The notes: generated by a model not told the origin, from the sequence alone. A stretch of DNA of 33,598 nt from an uncultured delta proteobacterium (GCA_903845045.1 CAIMWA010000665.1:1-33598); one strand, 5' to 3'; shown: positions 1 through 8,192, counted from the stretch's first letter. Translations and numbers: made by a program.

Positions 1-129
1 CGCTGTGGACGCACGTCTCCGGCGACCGATCTGCGCGACGTCGATTTCGTCGGCGCGCGCGTGGCGGTCGGCTCCGCGGGGGGTGCTTTACGACCGCGGG
101 GGCATGTGACATTCACTGTCCCTCCCCTC

Positions 130-1122
130 ATGCCTCGTCGCGCGACACCCGGCCGCCCGGAAGGCCAGTACACCCAGGCCGTGCGGCTCTTTCGGCTGCA
201 TCAGCTCCTCGAGGGCCGCCCCAACGGCGTGCACGTCGACGCGCTGGCCGACGAGCTCGCGGTGACGCCGCGGTCCATCCGTCGCGACCTGAAGGCCCTC
301 GAGACCGCGGGCATCGCGCTGGAGTCCGTCGAGATCGCCGGCGAGCGGCGCGTGCGGGTGCGCGCGGGGCGCACCACGGACCCGATCCGCCTCACGCGGT
401 ACCAGCGCTACTCGCTCTTCGCGGTGCGCCGGGTCTTCGACGTCTTCACGGGCACGCCGCTGCACGACGACTTCGCGCAGCTCTTCGCCAAGCTCATGGT
501 GGCCGGCGAGGACGAGGCCGCCATGGCCGAGCGGTTCCTCTTCATCCCCGACGCGCCGCGCAACTACCGCCGCCTCAAGGACACCATCTACGAGGTGTAC
601 GACGGCATCCTGCGGTCGCTTCCGTTGCAGTTCCACTACGACGGCGGCACCACCGCGGGCACGCGCAAGATCGAGCCCTACGGCCTGGTGCTCTACCAGA
701 ACCGGCTGTACGTGGTCGGCCGCGACGTCGTGAAGAACGCGGACCGCACCTTCGCCATCGACCTGATGAAGCGCGTGCGCGCGCTCTCGAGCTCGCCCTT
801 CACGCGCGATCCCGACTTCGACGTCGCGCGGCTCTTCGACGGCTCCTTCGGCATCTTCGGCGGCGGCACCACGCCGCACCACGTCGTCGTCGACTTCGAC
901 GCCCGCCTCGCGCCGCACGTCGAGCCCCGCGAGTGGCACCGCACGCAGCGCATGACGCGCCTTGCGAGCGGCGATCTTCGCGTGGAGTTCGACACCACCG
1001 GGCTCACCGAGGTGGTGACCTGGGTGCTTCGCTGGGGCGGCGGGGCCGTGGTGCGCGAGCCCGCGGAGCTTCGCGACCGCGTGCGCGACGAGCTCGACAA
1101 GGCCCGCGCGCGCTACGCCTGA
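130..1122 (+). CDS. HTH-WYL domain transcriptional regulator
   Basis: About 330 residues. Residues 15-60 form a DeoR/HTH_11-like winged helix (DALADELAVTPRSIRRDLKA). Residues 165-225 match a WYL domain (LQFHYDGG, IEPYGLVLYQNRLYVVGRD), and residues 245-328 resemble the C-terminal WCX extension. WYL regulators are cytoplasmic DNA-binding proteins whose WYL domain is thought to sense a ligand, often a nucleic acid or nucleotide. The same frame is open from position 1 and has a GTG at 61, but family similarity begins after the ATG at 130, so I chose that. The gene converges on the minus-strand Lgt paralogue and overlaps its 3' end by about 10 bp. The target genes cannot be read from the sequence. 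Confidence 0.85.
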   Translation: MPRRATPGRPEGQYTQAVRLFRLHQLLEGRPNGVHVDALADELAVTPRSIRRDLKALETAGIALESVEIAGERRVRVRAGRTTDPIRLTRYQRYSLFAVRRVFDVFTGTPLHDDFAQLFAKLMVAGEDEAAMAERFLFIPDAPRNYRRLKDTIYEVYDGILRSLPLQFHYDGGTTAGTRKIEPYGLVLYQNRLYVVGRDVVKNADRTFAIDLMKRVRALSSSPFTRDPDFDVARLFDGSFGIFGGGTTPHHVVVDFDARLAPHVEPREWHRTQRMTRLASGDLRVEFDTTGLTEVVTWVLRWGGGAVVREPAELRDRVRDELDKARARYA

Positions 1123-1880
1123 GCGCTCTCCCGCGGCGTGCGCGAGAGCATCCACGCGCCGAGGGTGAGCATCGCGATGCAGGCCCACTGCGCCGGCGTG
1201 AGGCCCGCGTAGCGCGGGTCGCTCTCCGGGCCGAGGTCCGTGGCGCGCAGGAAATCGAGGGGGAAGCGCATCGCCGCGTAGGTCACCGCGAGGGCGCCGG
1301 CGACGACGCCCGGGCGGCGCGTGCGGCGGCCCACGACGCCGACGAGCGCGATGAGCAGCGGCGGGAGCGCGAACTCGACGAGGCCCAGGTCGAAGCGCGC
1401 GCCGCCGGGGAATTGCACGCCTAGCGGCGACGTCGTGAGGCGCCCGGGGTGGTCGTGCACGACGGCGCAGCCCGCGCGCCCGAAGAGCCAGCCAAAGGGG
1501 AACGCATAGGCGCAGAGGTCGATGTACGGCCACGGGTCGAGGCGCTTCACGGCGAGGTACGCGAGACCGGCGACGTTCGCCCCGACGATGCCGCCGAAGG
1601 ACGAGAGCCCGTGGTGGATCATGAAGAGCTCGCGCCAATCCTGGCGGAGCACGTCGGGGTGATAGAAGACCGAGTCGAGCATGTGGCCGCCGACGAAGCC
1701 GCCCGTGTAGACCATGAGCACGAGTCGATCGACGGTCGACGCCGGGCCGAGGCCGACCTCCTTCGCGCGGCGCCCCGCGACGTGGTGGCTCAGCAGCACG
1801 CCGATGGCGACGAGCAGGCCGAAGGTGTGGAACCGCACCCCGAGCAGGTGAAACTCGCCGACATCGAGGTAGGGGATCAT
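1113..1880 (-). CDS. Prolipoprotein diacylglyceryl transferase paralogue (Lgt-like)
   Basis: 255-residue multi-pass inner-membrane protein of the Lgt family. Lgt transfers diacylglycerol from phosphatidylglycerol to the lipobox cysteine of prolipoproteins. Family hallmarks seen are HHGLSSFGGIVGA, FGRAGC near residue 145, FPGGARFDLGL and MRFPLDFLR near the C-terminus. It departs from classical Lgt: the GRIGNFINGE-type signature is replaced by GRAGCAVVHDHPGR, so the conserved Asn is missing. It is therefore probably a paralogue with altered activity or substrate, and the housekeeping Lgt is likely encoded elsewhere. The start lies 34 bp downstream of the oxidoreductase stop on the same strand, so the two may be co-transcribed. 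No strong ribosome-binding site is visible. Confidence 0.75.
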   Translation of the reverse strand: MIPYLDVGEFHLLGVRFHTFGLLVAIGVLLSHHVAGRRAKEVGLGPASTVDRLVLMVYTGGFVGGHMLDSVFYHPDVLRQDWRELFMIHHGLSSFGGIVGANVAGLAYLAVKRLDPWPYIDLCAYAFPFGWLFGRAGCAVVHDHPGRLTTSPLGVQFPGGARFDLGLVEFALPPLLIALVGVVGRRTRRPGVVAGALAVTYAAMRFPLDFLRATDLGPESDPRYAGLTPAQWACIAMLTLGAWMLSRTPRESAQA

Positions 1881-1914
1881 CGCCGCCGCGGCATAGCGCG
1901 ATGCACCCGCGCTG

Positions 1915-2496
1915 TCAGCGGGACGCGTCCCGGGCGCCGTCGGCTTCGACCCGCGCGAGCAAGGCGCCGCGCGCCGTCGCGTCGAGGAGCCGCAGCCGGA
2001 ACGCCGTCGTCTCGCGCACCTTCGCGATGCCGACGTAGTGCAGCGTGGCCTGCACCAGCGAGCGATGCGCGGCGCGCCCGTGCTTCAGCCAGTACCACCA
2101 CCAGGGGCTGTCCATGGTGCTGATGACGCGCGCGGTGCGCCCCGCGAGCAGGCCTTTCGGCAGCGCGGCGCCGGTCTGCTCGAAGGCCCAGCCCGGGAGG
2201 AACGTGCGGTCGATGAAGCCCTTGAGCAGCGCCGGGAGCGCGCCCCACCACACCGGCGTCACCCACACGAGGTGATCGGCGGCCTCGATGGCCGCGCGCG
2301 CGGCGAGCAGGTCGGGCTCGAGCGCCTGGCTCCCGCGAAAGCCCCCGCGCAGGATCGGGTCGAAGCGCAGGTCGCGGAGCGCGAGGCGGGACACCGTCGC
2401 TCCGTTGCGGGCGGCGCCGGCGGCGTAGGCGTCGGCGAGGGCGGACGAGAAGCGGCCCGCGTCGGGGTGCGCTTCGATCACGAGGGCGTGGGTCAT
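1915..2496 (-). CDS. NAD(P)H-dependent oxidoreductase, flavodoxin-like fold
   Basis: 193-residue cytoplasmic flavoprotein of the Flavodoxin_2 / quinone reductase family (NQO1, MdaB and KefF relatives). The N-terminal MTHALVIEAHPDAGRFSSAL matches the first beta strand and FMN phosphate-binding loop. VTPVWWGALPALLKGFIDR is the typical flavin-contacting segment, followed by FLPGWAF. Such enzymes carry out two-electron reduction of quinones or other electrophiles with NAD(P)H. The ATG at 2496 has a good Shine-Dalgarno (GGAGG about 8 nt upstream). The gene is divergent from a LysR-type regulator across an 80-bp gap with palindromes, a common arrangement in which the regulator controls the reductase; that link is inferred. 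Confidence 0.85.
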   Translation of the reverse strand: MTHALVIEAHPDAGRFSSALADAYAAGAARNGATVSRLALRDLRFDPILRGGFRGSQALEPDLLAARAAIEAADHLVWVTPVWWGALPALLKGFIDRTFLPGWAFEQTGAALPKGLLAGRTARVISTMDSPWWWYWLKHGRAAHRSLVQATLHYVGIAKVRETTAFRLRLLDATARGALLARVEADGARDASR

Positions 2497-2558
2497 GGGT
2501 TCAACCTCCGGCTCCGTTCGTAGCGCCGCCGAAGGGTGCGAGAAACGACGGAATCGTC

Positions 2559-2582
2559 ATGGTAACCATGCATTCGTGCATG
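2559..2582. promoter_or_regulatory. Tandem palindromes between divergent reductase and LysR genes (putative operator)
   Basis: Two overlapping dyads: ATGGT-A-ACCAT (2559-2569, perfect 5-bp arms) and CATGCA-TTCG-TGCATG (2567-2582, perfect 6-bp arms). They sit in the short divergent intergenic region, about 60-85 bp upstream of the reductase start and overlapping the putative GTG start of the LysR gene. LysR-type regulators usually bind partially palindromic T-N11-A sites in such regions and repress their own gene. Operator function is inferred. Confidence 0.45.
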
Positions 2583-3454
2583 ACGTGCCCTGGGACGATT
2601 TCCGCTTCTTTCTGGCCGCGCACCGCGCCGGGAGCTTCTCGCGGGCGGCGGTGGCGCTGCGCACGCAGCAGTCGACGGTGAGCCGTCGCATCGCGGCGCT
2701 CGAGCACGCGCTGGGGGGCGCGCTCTTTCACCGGTCGCGCGGCGGGCTCGTTCCTACGGCGTTGGCCGAGGCGGTGGTCGGCGAGGCTGCGGCCGCCGAG
2801 GCGGCCATGGGCCGGGTGCGCGCGCGCGCGGCGGACCTCGACGGCGGCGTGTCGGGCATCGTGCGCATCGCCGTGGCTCCGGGCCTCGCGCACCACTGGC
2901 TGATCCCCCTGCTCCCGGAGCTGCGAGCGAGGCACCCGGCGCTGCGCTTCGACATCGTGGTCAGCCTGTCCGTCGCGGACCTCACGCGGCGCGAGGCGGA
3001 CATCGCGCTGCGCTTCGTGCGTCCCCGCGGCGAAGGGCTCGTGGCGAGGCGCTTGGGATCGCTGGAGCACGCCGTGCTCGCTCACCCGCGCTGGCGCCGC
3101 ACGCCCTGGGACGCCCTCGAGTGGGTGGTCCTCGACGTGCCGGGGCTTCGCACCGACGAGGGCACCTGGACCGATCGGCACGGCGGCCGTCCGCCGGTGC
3201 TGCGGAGCGCCGACTGGGAGGCGGTGCACGCCGCGGTGCGCGCGGGGATCGGCGCGACGGTGAGCACGCGACGGCTCGCCGAGGGCGCGACGGACCTCGT
3301 CGTGCTCGACGCCCCGGCGCCGCTGCCGCCGCCGATGCCGCTGTGGGTGGTGACGCACCGGGCGACGCGCACGCTCCCGCGGGTCGACGCCGTCTGGCAG
3401 GCCATCGTGGGCTGGGCGGGCGCGCGACGATCCCGCGCGTCGGACTCGCTCTGA
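2576..3454 (+). CDS. LysR family transcriptional regulator
   Basis: About 292 residues from the GTG at 2576. The N-terminal winged helix-turn-helix is classical for LysR proteins: DDFRFFLAAHRAGSFSRAA, then QQSTVSRRIAALEHALG, then LFHRSRGG. The remainder is a LysR substrate-binding domain (GIVRIAVAPGLAHHWLIPLL, ADIALRFVRP). The open frame extends upstream to 2495, but those residues look non-coding and overlap the divergent gene's leader, so a start at 2576 (or a GTG at 2585) is more likely. The gene is divergent from the NAD(P)H oxidoreductase, its probable target. The inducer is unknown. Confidence 0.85.
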   Translation: MHDVPWDDFRFFLAAHRAGSFSRAAVALRTQQSTVSRRIAALEHALGGALFHRSRGGLVPTALAEAVVGEAAAAEAAMGRVRARAADLDGGVSGIVRIAVAPGLAHHWLIPLLPELRARHPALRFDIVVSLSVADLTRREADIALRFVRPRGEGLVARRLGSLEHAVLAHPRWRRTPWDALEWVVLDVPGLRTDEGTWTDRHGGRPPVLRSADWEAVHAAVRAGIGATVSTRRLAEGATDLVVLDAPAPLPPPMPLWVVTHRATRTLPRVDAVWQAIVGWAGARRSRASDSL

Positions 3455-3658
3455 GGCAAAACGACGGCGTCGCGACGATTGCGTCGGACGAAGCGGGACG
3501 ACGCCCCAATCCCCTCACGAGGCTCGCCGAGGGCGCCTCGGAGCACCGCCGCGGAGGGGCGCTCCGGGCGATGCCGTCGACGGCGTGACCAGCCCCGCAG
3601 CGGGCCGGCGCCGCGGTGTGCCCTCGCCCGCCCACCATCTTTCGCACGAGGAGAATTC
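3455..3658. other. Intergenic region upstream of the envelope/sigma cluster
   Basis: About 200 bp without a convincing gene. It contains a GC-rich dyad around 3517-3541 (GAGGC paired with GCCTC) that could be a weak transcription terminator for the LysR gene, but no U-tract follows. The promoter of the downstream five-gene cluster should lie here; I could not identify convincing -35/-10 boxes. A Shine-Dalgarno (AGGAG) precedes the ATG at 3659. Confidence 0.4.
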
Positions 3659-4105
3659 ATGAAGAACACGCACACCACGAAGCTCGCACTCCGGTTGATC
3701 GTCGCCCTCGCGGGCCCTGGCTGCGTCGGCGGCGCCGAGGACATCGCGTCGGCGTCGCAGGCCCTCGACAACGCCCCGCTCGCCGCGCGCTCGTCGACGC
3801 TGGACCTCGGCTCCGTGGCCGTGGGCTCGACGATCACCGGCAGCGTCGCGCTGACCGACGTGAGCCGCGACGTCGTCGACGTCGTCGACATCACCGTGGA
3901 CGACACCTTTCCGCCGGACCCGTGCCGCGCGGTGGTGATCCAGCCGTGCATCTTCCCGGGTCAGACCACGGCCCTCGAGGTCACCTGCGCGCCCACCGCC
4001 GCCGGCAACTTCGGCGGGCGGGTGACGGTGCGCTACCACGCCGGTTCGCAGTACTACACCCTCGCGGTGGCGCTCTCGGGCAGCGCCGTCGCGCGCACGC
4101 GCTGA
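3659..4105 (+). CDS. Exported protein with Ig-like choice-of-anchor D (ASH/HYDIN-like) domain
   Basis: 148 residues starting at an ATG preceded by AGGAG at good spacing. Residues 1-22 form a signal peptide (basic MKNTHTTK, hydrophobic LALRLIVALAG, then PGC). The PGC could be lipidated, but the lipobox is non-canonical. From about residue 45 there is one Ig-like beta-sandwich of the ASH / choice-of-anchor D type: TLDLGSVAVGSTITGSVALT, later FPGQTTALEVTCAPTAAGNF and YTLAVALSGSAV. Such domains are common in secreted or surface proteins of myxobacteria and usually mediate adhesion or assembly. It is the first gene of a closely spaced same-strand cluster with another lipoprotein, a barrel protein and an ECF sigma factor. 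The exact role is unknown. Confidence 0.75.
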   Translation: MKNTHTTKLALRLIVALAGPGCVGGAEDIASASQALDNAPLAARSSTLDLGSVAVGSTITGSVALTDVSRDVVDVVDITVDDTFPPDPCRAVVIQPCIFPGQTTALEVTCAPTAAGNFGGRVTVRYHAGSQYYTLAVALSGSAVARTR

Positions 4106-4134
4106 CCGCGCGGGCCGCCTCGATCCACGACACC

Positions 4135-5727
4135 ATGATCCTGCTCTCTCGTCGCATCGTTCCGCTGTCGCTGTGCGTCGCCACGCTCCTGGCGTGCACC
4201 TCCACGGCGACGGTGGGCGACCGCGACGACGCGGGCGGAGGTGCGCGCGACGTCGCGGCGACGTTGGACGCGCACGCCGACACATCGCCAGTCATCGACG
4301 TGCTCGTGGCGCGCGACATCGTCGACGCTTCCGAGGGAGGCGATGCGTGCACGGCGACGGAGGTCTGCGACGGCGTCGACAACGACTGCGACGGCGCCAT
4401 CGACGAGGGTTTCTGCCGCATCGGCGGCGCGTGCTTCACGAACATGCAGCGCAACCCGGCGAACGCGTGCCAGCAGTGCGCGCCGCCCGCGGGCACGGTG
4501 TCGGGTCCCACGGCGTGGAGCAACGTCGCGGCGAGCACCGAGTGCCGTGCGTCGACGGGCCCCTGCGACCCCGCGGAGGCCTGCGTCGGCGATGGCAGCG
4601 CGTGCCCCGCGAACCTTCTCGCGCCCGCGGGCGGCCGGACGTACACGCGCGGAGCATCGCCGTTGACGTTCCTCGACGCGTGCGCGGCGCCCGGGTCGCA
4701 TCGCGTGCTCGTCGCGGCGGACCAGGCCTTCGTCGCCGAAGCGCTGCCCTTCTCGTTCCGCTTCTTCGGCAATGCCCAGACCGTGGCGGTGCTCGCGGTG
4801 AACGGCATGGTGTCGTTCTCGTCGGCCGTCGCCACCGCCGCGCAGGCGAACTCGACGCTTCCCGCGCCGACGCTGCCGGACACCGTCTTCGCGCTCTGGG
4901 ACGACCTCGAGACCCGCGCTCCCGGCGTGTGCATCGCGACCTTGGGTGCGGCGCCCGATCGCCGCTGGGTCGCCGAGTGGCGCGACGCGGGCTTCTGCTG
5001 TGGGGCGGCCTCGGCGGCCCATCTCGACTTCGAGGTGGTGCTCACGGAGTCGTCGCACCTCGTCGACGTGCTCTATCGGCGCCTCGACGACCCCGCTGGG
5101 CGCGCGACGGGAAACAGCGCGACGGTGGGCCTCCAGGGTGCCGACGCGGCGACCTTCGACCAGGTGTCCTTCAACGTCGCCGGCGCTGCGCGGGCGGGCT
5201 CGGGCCTGCGATGGACCCCGCGGCCCGCGGTGGTGTGCCGCCCGTCCGCGGGCCTCTGCGACCCCGACGAGACCTGCAACGGAACGAGCGCGGCGTGCCC
5301 GGCCGACACCCTGAGCCCGGCGTCGCTGTGCCGTCCCAGCGCCGGTCCGTGCGATGCCGTGGAGCGGTGCACCGCGTCGGGCGCCGCGTGTCCGCCCGAC
5401 GGCTTCGCCCCGACGGCGTCGTCGTGCAGCGCGGGCCTCGCGTGTACCGGCGCGGTCTGCTGCGCGCCGGGCGTCACGCCAGGACCGGAGAGCTGCAACG
5501 GCCTCGACGACGACTGCAACGGCGTCGTCGACGACGGCGTGACCCGCGATTGCTACGCGGGAGCTCCCGGCACCGCGGGCGTCGGCGCGTGCCGCTTGGG
5601 GGTGCAGGCGTGCGCCGCTGGCGTGTGGGGCGCGTGCGGCGGCGCGGTGCTGCCGGTCCCCGAGGTCTGCAACGGCGTCGACGACAACTGCAACGGCACC
5701 CCCGACGACGGCATCGTATGTCCGTGA
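4135..5727 (+). CDS. MopE-like cysteine-rich surface lipoprotein with metal-binding-type motifs
   Basis: 530 residues. A signal peptide with canonical lipobox LLAC places the lipidated Cys at residue 21, so the protein should be anchored in the outer membrane. Three MopE-type repeats of the form CDGVDNDCDG...DEG occur at residues 78-92, 454-468 and 512-526. This motif occurs in MopE of Methylococcus and in many myxobacterial surface proteins, and is thought to bind metal (Ca or Cu). Disintegrin-like Cys-rich repeats (CRPSAGLCDPDETCNG, CRPSAGPCDAVERC) lie at about 368-420. Residues 165-360 form a nidogen-like beta-sandwich (SFRFFGNAQTVAVLAVNGM, FALWDDLE, NSATVGLQG). The gene lies 29 bp after the previous stop. 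The ligand is unknown. Confidence 0.8.
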   Translation: MILLSRRIVPLSLCVATLLACTSTATVGDRDDAGGGARDVAATLDAHADTSPVIDVLVARDIVDASEGGDACTATEVCDGVDNDCDGAIDEGFCRIGGACFTNMQRNPANACQQCAPPAGTVSGPTAWSNVAASTECRASTGPCDPAEACVGDGSACPANLLAPAGGRTYTRGASPLTFLDACAAPGSHRVLVAADQAFVAEALPFSFRFFGNAQTVAVLAVNGMVSFSSAVATAAQANSTLPAPTLPDTVFALWDDLETRAPGVCIATLGAAPDRRWVAEWRDAGFCCGAASAAHLDFEVVLTESSHLVDVLYRRLDDPAGRATGNSATVGLQGADAATFDQVSFNVAGAARAGSGLRWTPRPAVVCRPSAGLCDPDETCNGTSAACPADTLSPASLCRPSAGPCDAVERCTASGAACPPDGFAPTASSCSAGLACTGAVCCAPGVTPGPESCNGLDDDCNGVVDDGVTRDCYAGAPGTAGVGACRLGVQACAAGVWGACGGAVLPVPEVCNGVDDNCNGTPDDGIVCP

Positions 5728-5764
5728 GCGCACCGATCGCGCGAGGGACCGCTCCACGTTCCAG

Positions 5765-6847
5765 ATGAGACCGCGCGCCACGCCCCTCGCCTTGGCCGCC
5801 GCGCTCGCCGTCGCGGGAGCACCGTACGTCGCGTGCGCGCAGCCTCGTCCAGCCGAGGGGCTGCGCCTCGCCGTGACCCGCGACGACGGCGCGTCGTCGT
5901 GCCCCGACGCCGCGGTCTTGCGCAGGTTGCTCTCCGCCCGTCTCGGGCGCGACGCCGTCCGCGACGACGCCACCCGCAGCGCCACGCTCCGCTTCCGGCA
6001 CTCGGGCAACGCGTTCAGCGTGCGCATCCGCCTCGCCGGACCGCACGGCCACGTCACCTCGCGACGCCTGCGCGCGGCGGCGAACGACTGCTCCCGCCTC
6101 GGCGACGCCGCGAGCCTCGTGCTCGCCCTCGCCGTCGATCCGCTCGTCGCGGTGCACAACGCCGCCGAGGCACCGGCAACGGCGAACGTCCCCGTGACGA
6201 CCCCGGCTCCACCCCCGCGCGCCCCACCGTCGCCTCCCCCGGCACCTGCGCCACCGCCCGTCGTGGTCACGCCGGTAGCCGTGGCGCCACCGCGCGTGGC
6301 CCGTCCCGCCCCCGTTGCGGGTGCGCACTGGCAGGTCGGCGTGCTCGCGTCGCTCGGCGTCGGCGTCGCTCCCGGCGTGTTCACCGAGGCCCTCGGCGCG
6401 GGGCTCGTGCTGCGCGTCGCGCCGGTGCGCGGTCGATGGATGTTCCCCGTGGAGCTCGCCGTCGACGCCCCGGGACGCCTCGACGACGCGGCCCGCAACG
6501 CGACGGTCTCGGTGCTGCCCACGCGACTCGGCGCCGCGGGATGCCTTCGCTTCGGCGCGCGCACCGTGGGCTTTGGCTGCGCGACGGCCGCGGCGGGCGC
6601 GGTGTTCGCGTGGGGCGGCGGGTACACGCCGGATCGCACCGGTGTGGCGTTCGCGGTCCTCGTCGGGGCGCGCGCGGGAGTCGAGGTTCCGGTCGGACCG
6701 CGGTGGCGCCTCGTGGCGTCCGTCGACGTCGCGGGGCTCGCGGTGCGCCCGGCGCTGAGCGTCGGCGGGAGCGCCGGCGGCGTGCTCTGGTCCGCCCCGC
6801 CCGTCGCGGCATCCCTCGCAATCGGCGCGGCGTGGACGAATCCGTGA
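5765..6847 (+). CDS. Exported protein with Pro-rich linker and C-terminal beta-barrel-like domain
   Basis: 360 residues. A signal peptide ends near ACA|Q (residue 25). Residues 30-130 form a small periplasmic alpha/beta domain with Cys46 and Cys109, possibly a disulfide. Residues 138-186 are a Pro/Ala-rich spacer that may cross the peptidoglycan. Residues 187-360 alternate short hydrophobic strands with Gly-rich turns, consistent with a small outer-membrane beta-barrel. I recognise no named family; this architecture is frequent in myxobacterial genes next to ECF sigma factors. The stop overlaps the probable GTG start of the sigma factor gene (GTGA at 6844), suggesting translational coupling. 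Confidence 0.65.
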   Translation: MRPRATPLALAAALAVAGAPYVACAQPRPAEGLRLAVTRDDGASSCPDAAVLRRLLSARLGRDAVRDDATRSATLRFRHSGNAFSVRIRLAGPHGHVTSRRLRAAANDCSRLGDAASLVLALAVDPLVAVHNAAEAPATANVPVTTPAPPPRAPPSPPPAPAPPPVVVTPVAVAPPRVARPAPVAGAHWQVGVLASLGVGVAPGVFTEALGAGLVLRVAPVRGRWMFPVELAVDAPGRLDDAARNATVSVLPTRLGAAGCLRFGARTVGFGCATAAAGAVFAWGGGYTPDRTGVAFAVLVGARAGVEVPVGPRWRLVASVDVAGLAVRPALSVGGSAGGVLWSAPPVAASLAIGAAWTNP

Positions 6848-7443
6848 GAATCCTGGCGGCGTCGACCCGATTCCTGGGCGTGACGTACGATCCGGTGGTG
6901 CCGACGGTGCAGCACGTCGACCCGCCGGCGCCCTTCGACCTCGGCACGGTCTACGCGCGCGAATTCGACTGGGTGTGGCACACGCTCCGGCGCCTCGGCG
7001 TCGCGCCGCGGAACCTCCCCGACGTCACCCACGACGTCTTCGTCGTCGTGCATCAGCGGGCGATGACCTACGACCCGACGCGGCCGCTGCGTCCGTGGCT
7101 CTTCGGCGTGGCGTTTCGCGTGGCACGGGACCACCTCGCGCTGGGTCGCAACCGCCGCGAGTCCGTCGGCGACGACGTCGAGGTGACGGACCCGGCGCCG
7201 GCGCAGGACCACCTCGTCGAGCAATCGCAGGCCCGGGACCTCGTGCTCGCGGCGCTGCAGTCGCTGGACCTCGACCGCCGCGCCGTCTTCATCCTGCACG
7301 ACCTCGAGGAGCAGCCCATGCGCGTCATCGCCGAAGACCTCGGCGTCCCTGCGAAGACGCTGTATTCGCGGCTCGCGGCGGCGCGCGAGCAATTCACGGC
7401 GGCGGTGCGGCGCCTGCGCGCGCAGCGAGGAGAGCGCCCATGA
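6844..7443 (+). CDS. RNA polymerase sigma factor, ECF / sigma-70 family
   Basis: About 199 residues from GTG 6844; GTGs at 6832, 6880, 6895 and 6898 are alternatives, and the shortest gives a more typical 181 residues. Sigma region 2 covers about residues 38-105 (YAREFDWVWHTLRRLGV, DVTHDVFVVVHQR, RPWLFGVAFRVARDHL). Sigma region 4 covers about 132-190 (ALQSLDLDRRAVFILHDLEE, MRVIAEDLGVPAKTLYSRL). ECF factors direct core RNA polymerase to envelope or stress regulons and are held by an anti-sigma partner. The downstream gene overlaps by 4 bp (ATGA) and encodes a membrane-spanning protein, the likely partner. The start is uncertain; the region 6850-6897 looks poorly conserved. Confidence 0.85.
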   Translation: MRILAASTRFLGVTYDPVVPTVQHVDPPAPFDLGTVYAREFDWVWHTLRRLGVAPRNLPDVTHDVFVVVHQRAMTYDPTRPLRPWLFGVAFRVARDHLALGRNRRESVGDDVEVTDPAPAQDHLVEQSQARDLVLAALQSLDLDRRAVFILHDLEEQPMRVIAEDLGVPAKTLYSRLAAAREQFTAAVRRLRAQRGERP

Positions 7444-8177
7444 ACGACCCCGAGCTTCCGGACCTGCCCGCCGACGTGGCCGCGCTCCTCGACGATGCCC
7501 GCGGCGTGCCTCGCGCCCCCGACGCCGACCGTCGCCGCGTCGCCGCGCGCCTCGCCGTCACCGTGGGCGTCGCCATCCCCGCCGCGTCCCTCGCGGGTGC
7601 GCGCTTCGCAGGCCGCGCGTGGCTCCTCAAGGTCGTCGGCATCGCCGCGCTCGTGGCCGTCGGCGGCGGCCTCGCGCACCGGGCCTCGCACGGGCCCGCG
7701 ACGCACGCGAGAACCTCGAGAGCTCCCATCACGCACGCTCCACTCTTCGTCGCGCCGCAGGCCGCGCGCGTCGCGCCGGAGACACCGCCCACCCCGGAGC
7801 CCGTGGCCTCCCCGGCTCCGCTGCCCGCGGTCCCCGCGATCGCTCCGACGGCGCCCGCGCCGCACGCCTCCGTCGCCTCCGCACGCGTCGACGAGGACCA
7901 GGCCTTTCAAGCCGAGCTCGCGCTTCTCGAGCGCGCGATGACGGCGTTCGGCCGCGACGACCTCGCCGGCGCATCGTCGGCGCTCGCGCTGCACGCCCGG
8001 CGCTTTCCGCGCGGAAGGCTCGCCCCGGAGCGCGAAGCCCTTCGCGTGCGGTGCCTCGCGGCGCGTGGCGACGTTCCCGCGGCCGAGGCGGCGCGTCGGC
8101 GGTTCCATCAGCGCTATCCGGGCAGCGTGCTGGGCGCCGCCGTCGATCGGTCCGTCGAGGGCGCCGCGGCGCACTGA
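7440..8177 (+). CDS. Single-span membrane protein with TPR-like C-terminus, putative anti-sigma factor
   Basis: 245 residues starting at ATG 7440, which overlaps the sigma gene stop by 4 bp; GAGGAG lies 7 nt upstream. The short N-terminal cytoplasmic segment (residues 1-58) is acidic then basic. A transmembrane helix follows at about 61-79 (WLLKVVGIAALVAVGGG), then a Pro/Ala-rich linker (about 95-145). The helical C-terminal domain (150-245: AELALLERAMTAFGRDDLAGASSAL, then EALRVRCLAARGDVPAAEAA) resembles tetratricopeptide repeats. No ZAS zinc motif (HxxxCxxC) is visible, so anti-sigma function is inferred from coupling and topology only. It is the last gene of the cluster and ends 15 bp from the convergent FkbM gene. 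Confidence 0.6.
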   Translation: MNDPELPDLPADVAALLDDARGVPRAPDADRRRVAARLAVTVGVAIPAASLAGARFAGRAWLLKVVGIAALVAVGGGLAHRASHGPATHARTSRAPITHAPLFVAPQAARVAPETPPTPEPVASPAPLPAVPAIAPTAPAPHASVASARVDEDQAFQAELALLERAMTAFGRDDLAGASSALALHARRFPRGRLAPEREALRVRCLAARGDVPAAEAARRRFHQRYPGSVLGAAVDRSVEGAAAH

Positions 8178-8192
8178 CCCGAAGGCGCTCGC

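Noticed and set aside
1..129. Open frame at the left edge reading TDLRDVDFVGARV, like the end of a pentapeptide-repeat protein
   Set aside because: Too short, and it runs in frame into the WYL gene without a stop; likely upstream non-coding sequence.
88..1638. Long minus-strand Arg/His-rich frame across the WYL and Lgt genes
   Set aside because: It is the antisense shadow of two well-supported genes; composition is unlike protein and it has no domain.
4054..7392. 1112-codon minus-strand frame
   Set aside because: It lies opposite four real plus-strand genes; long open antisense frames are expected at this GC content.
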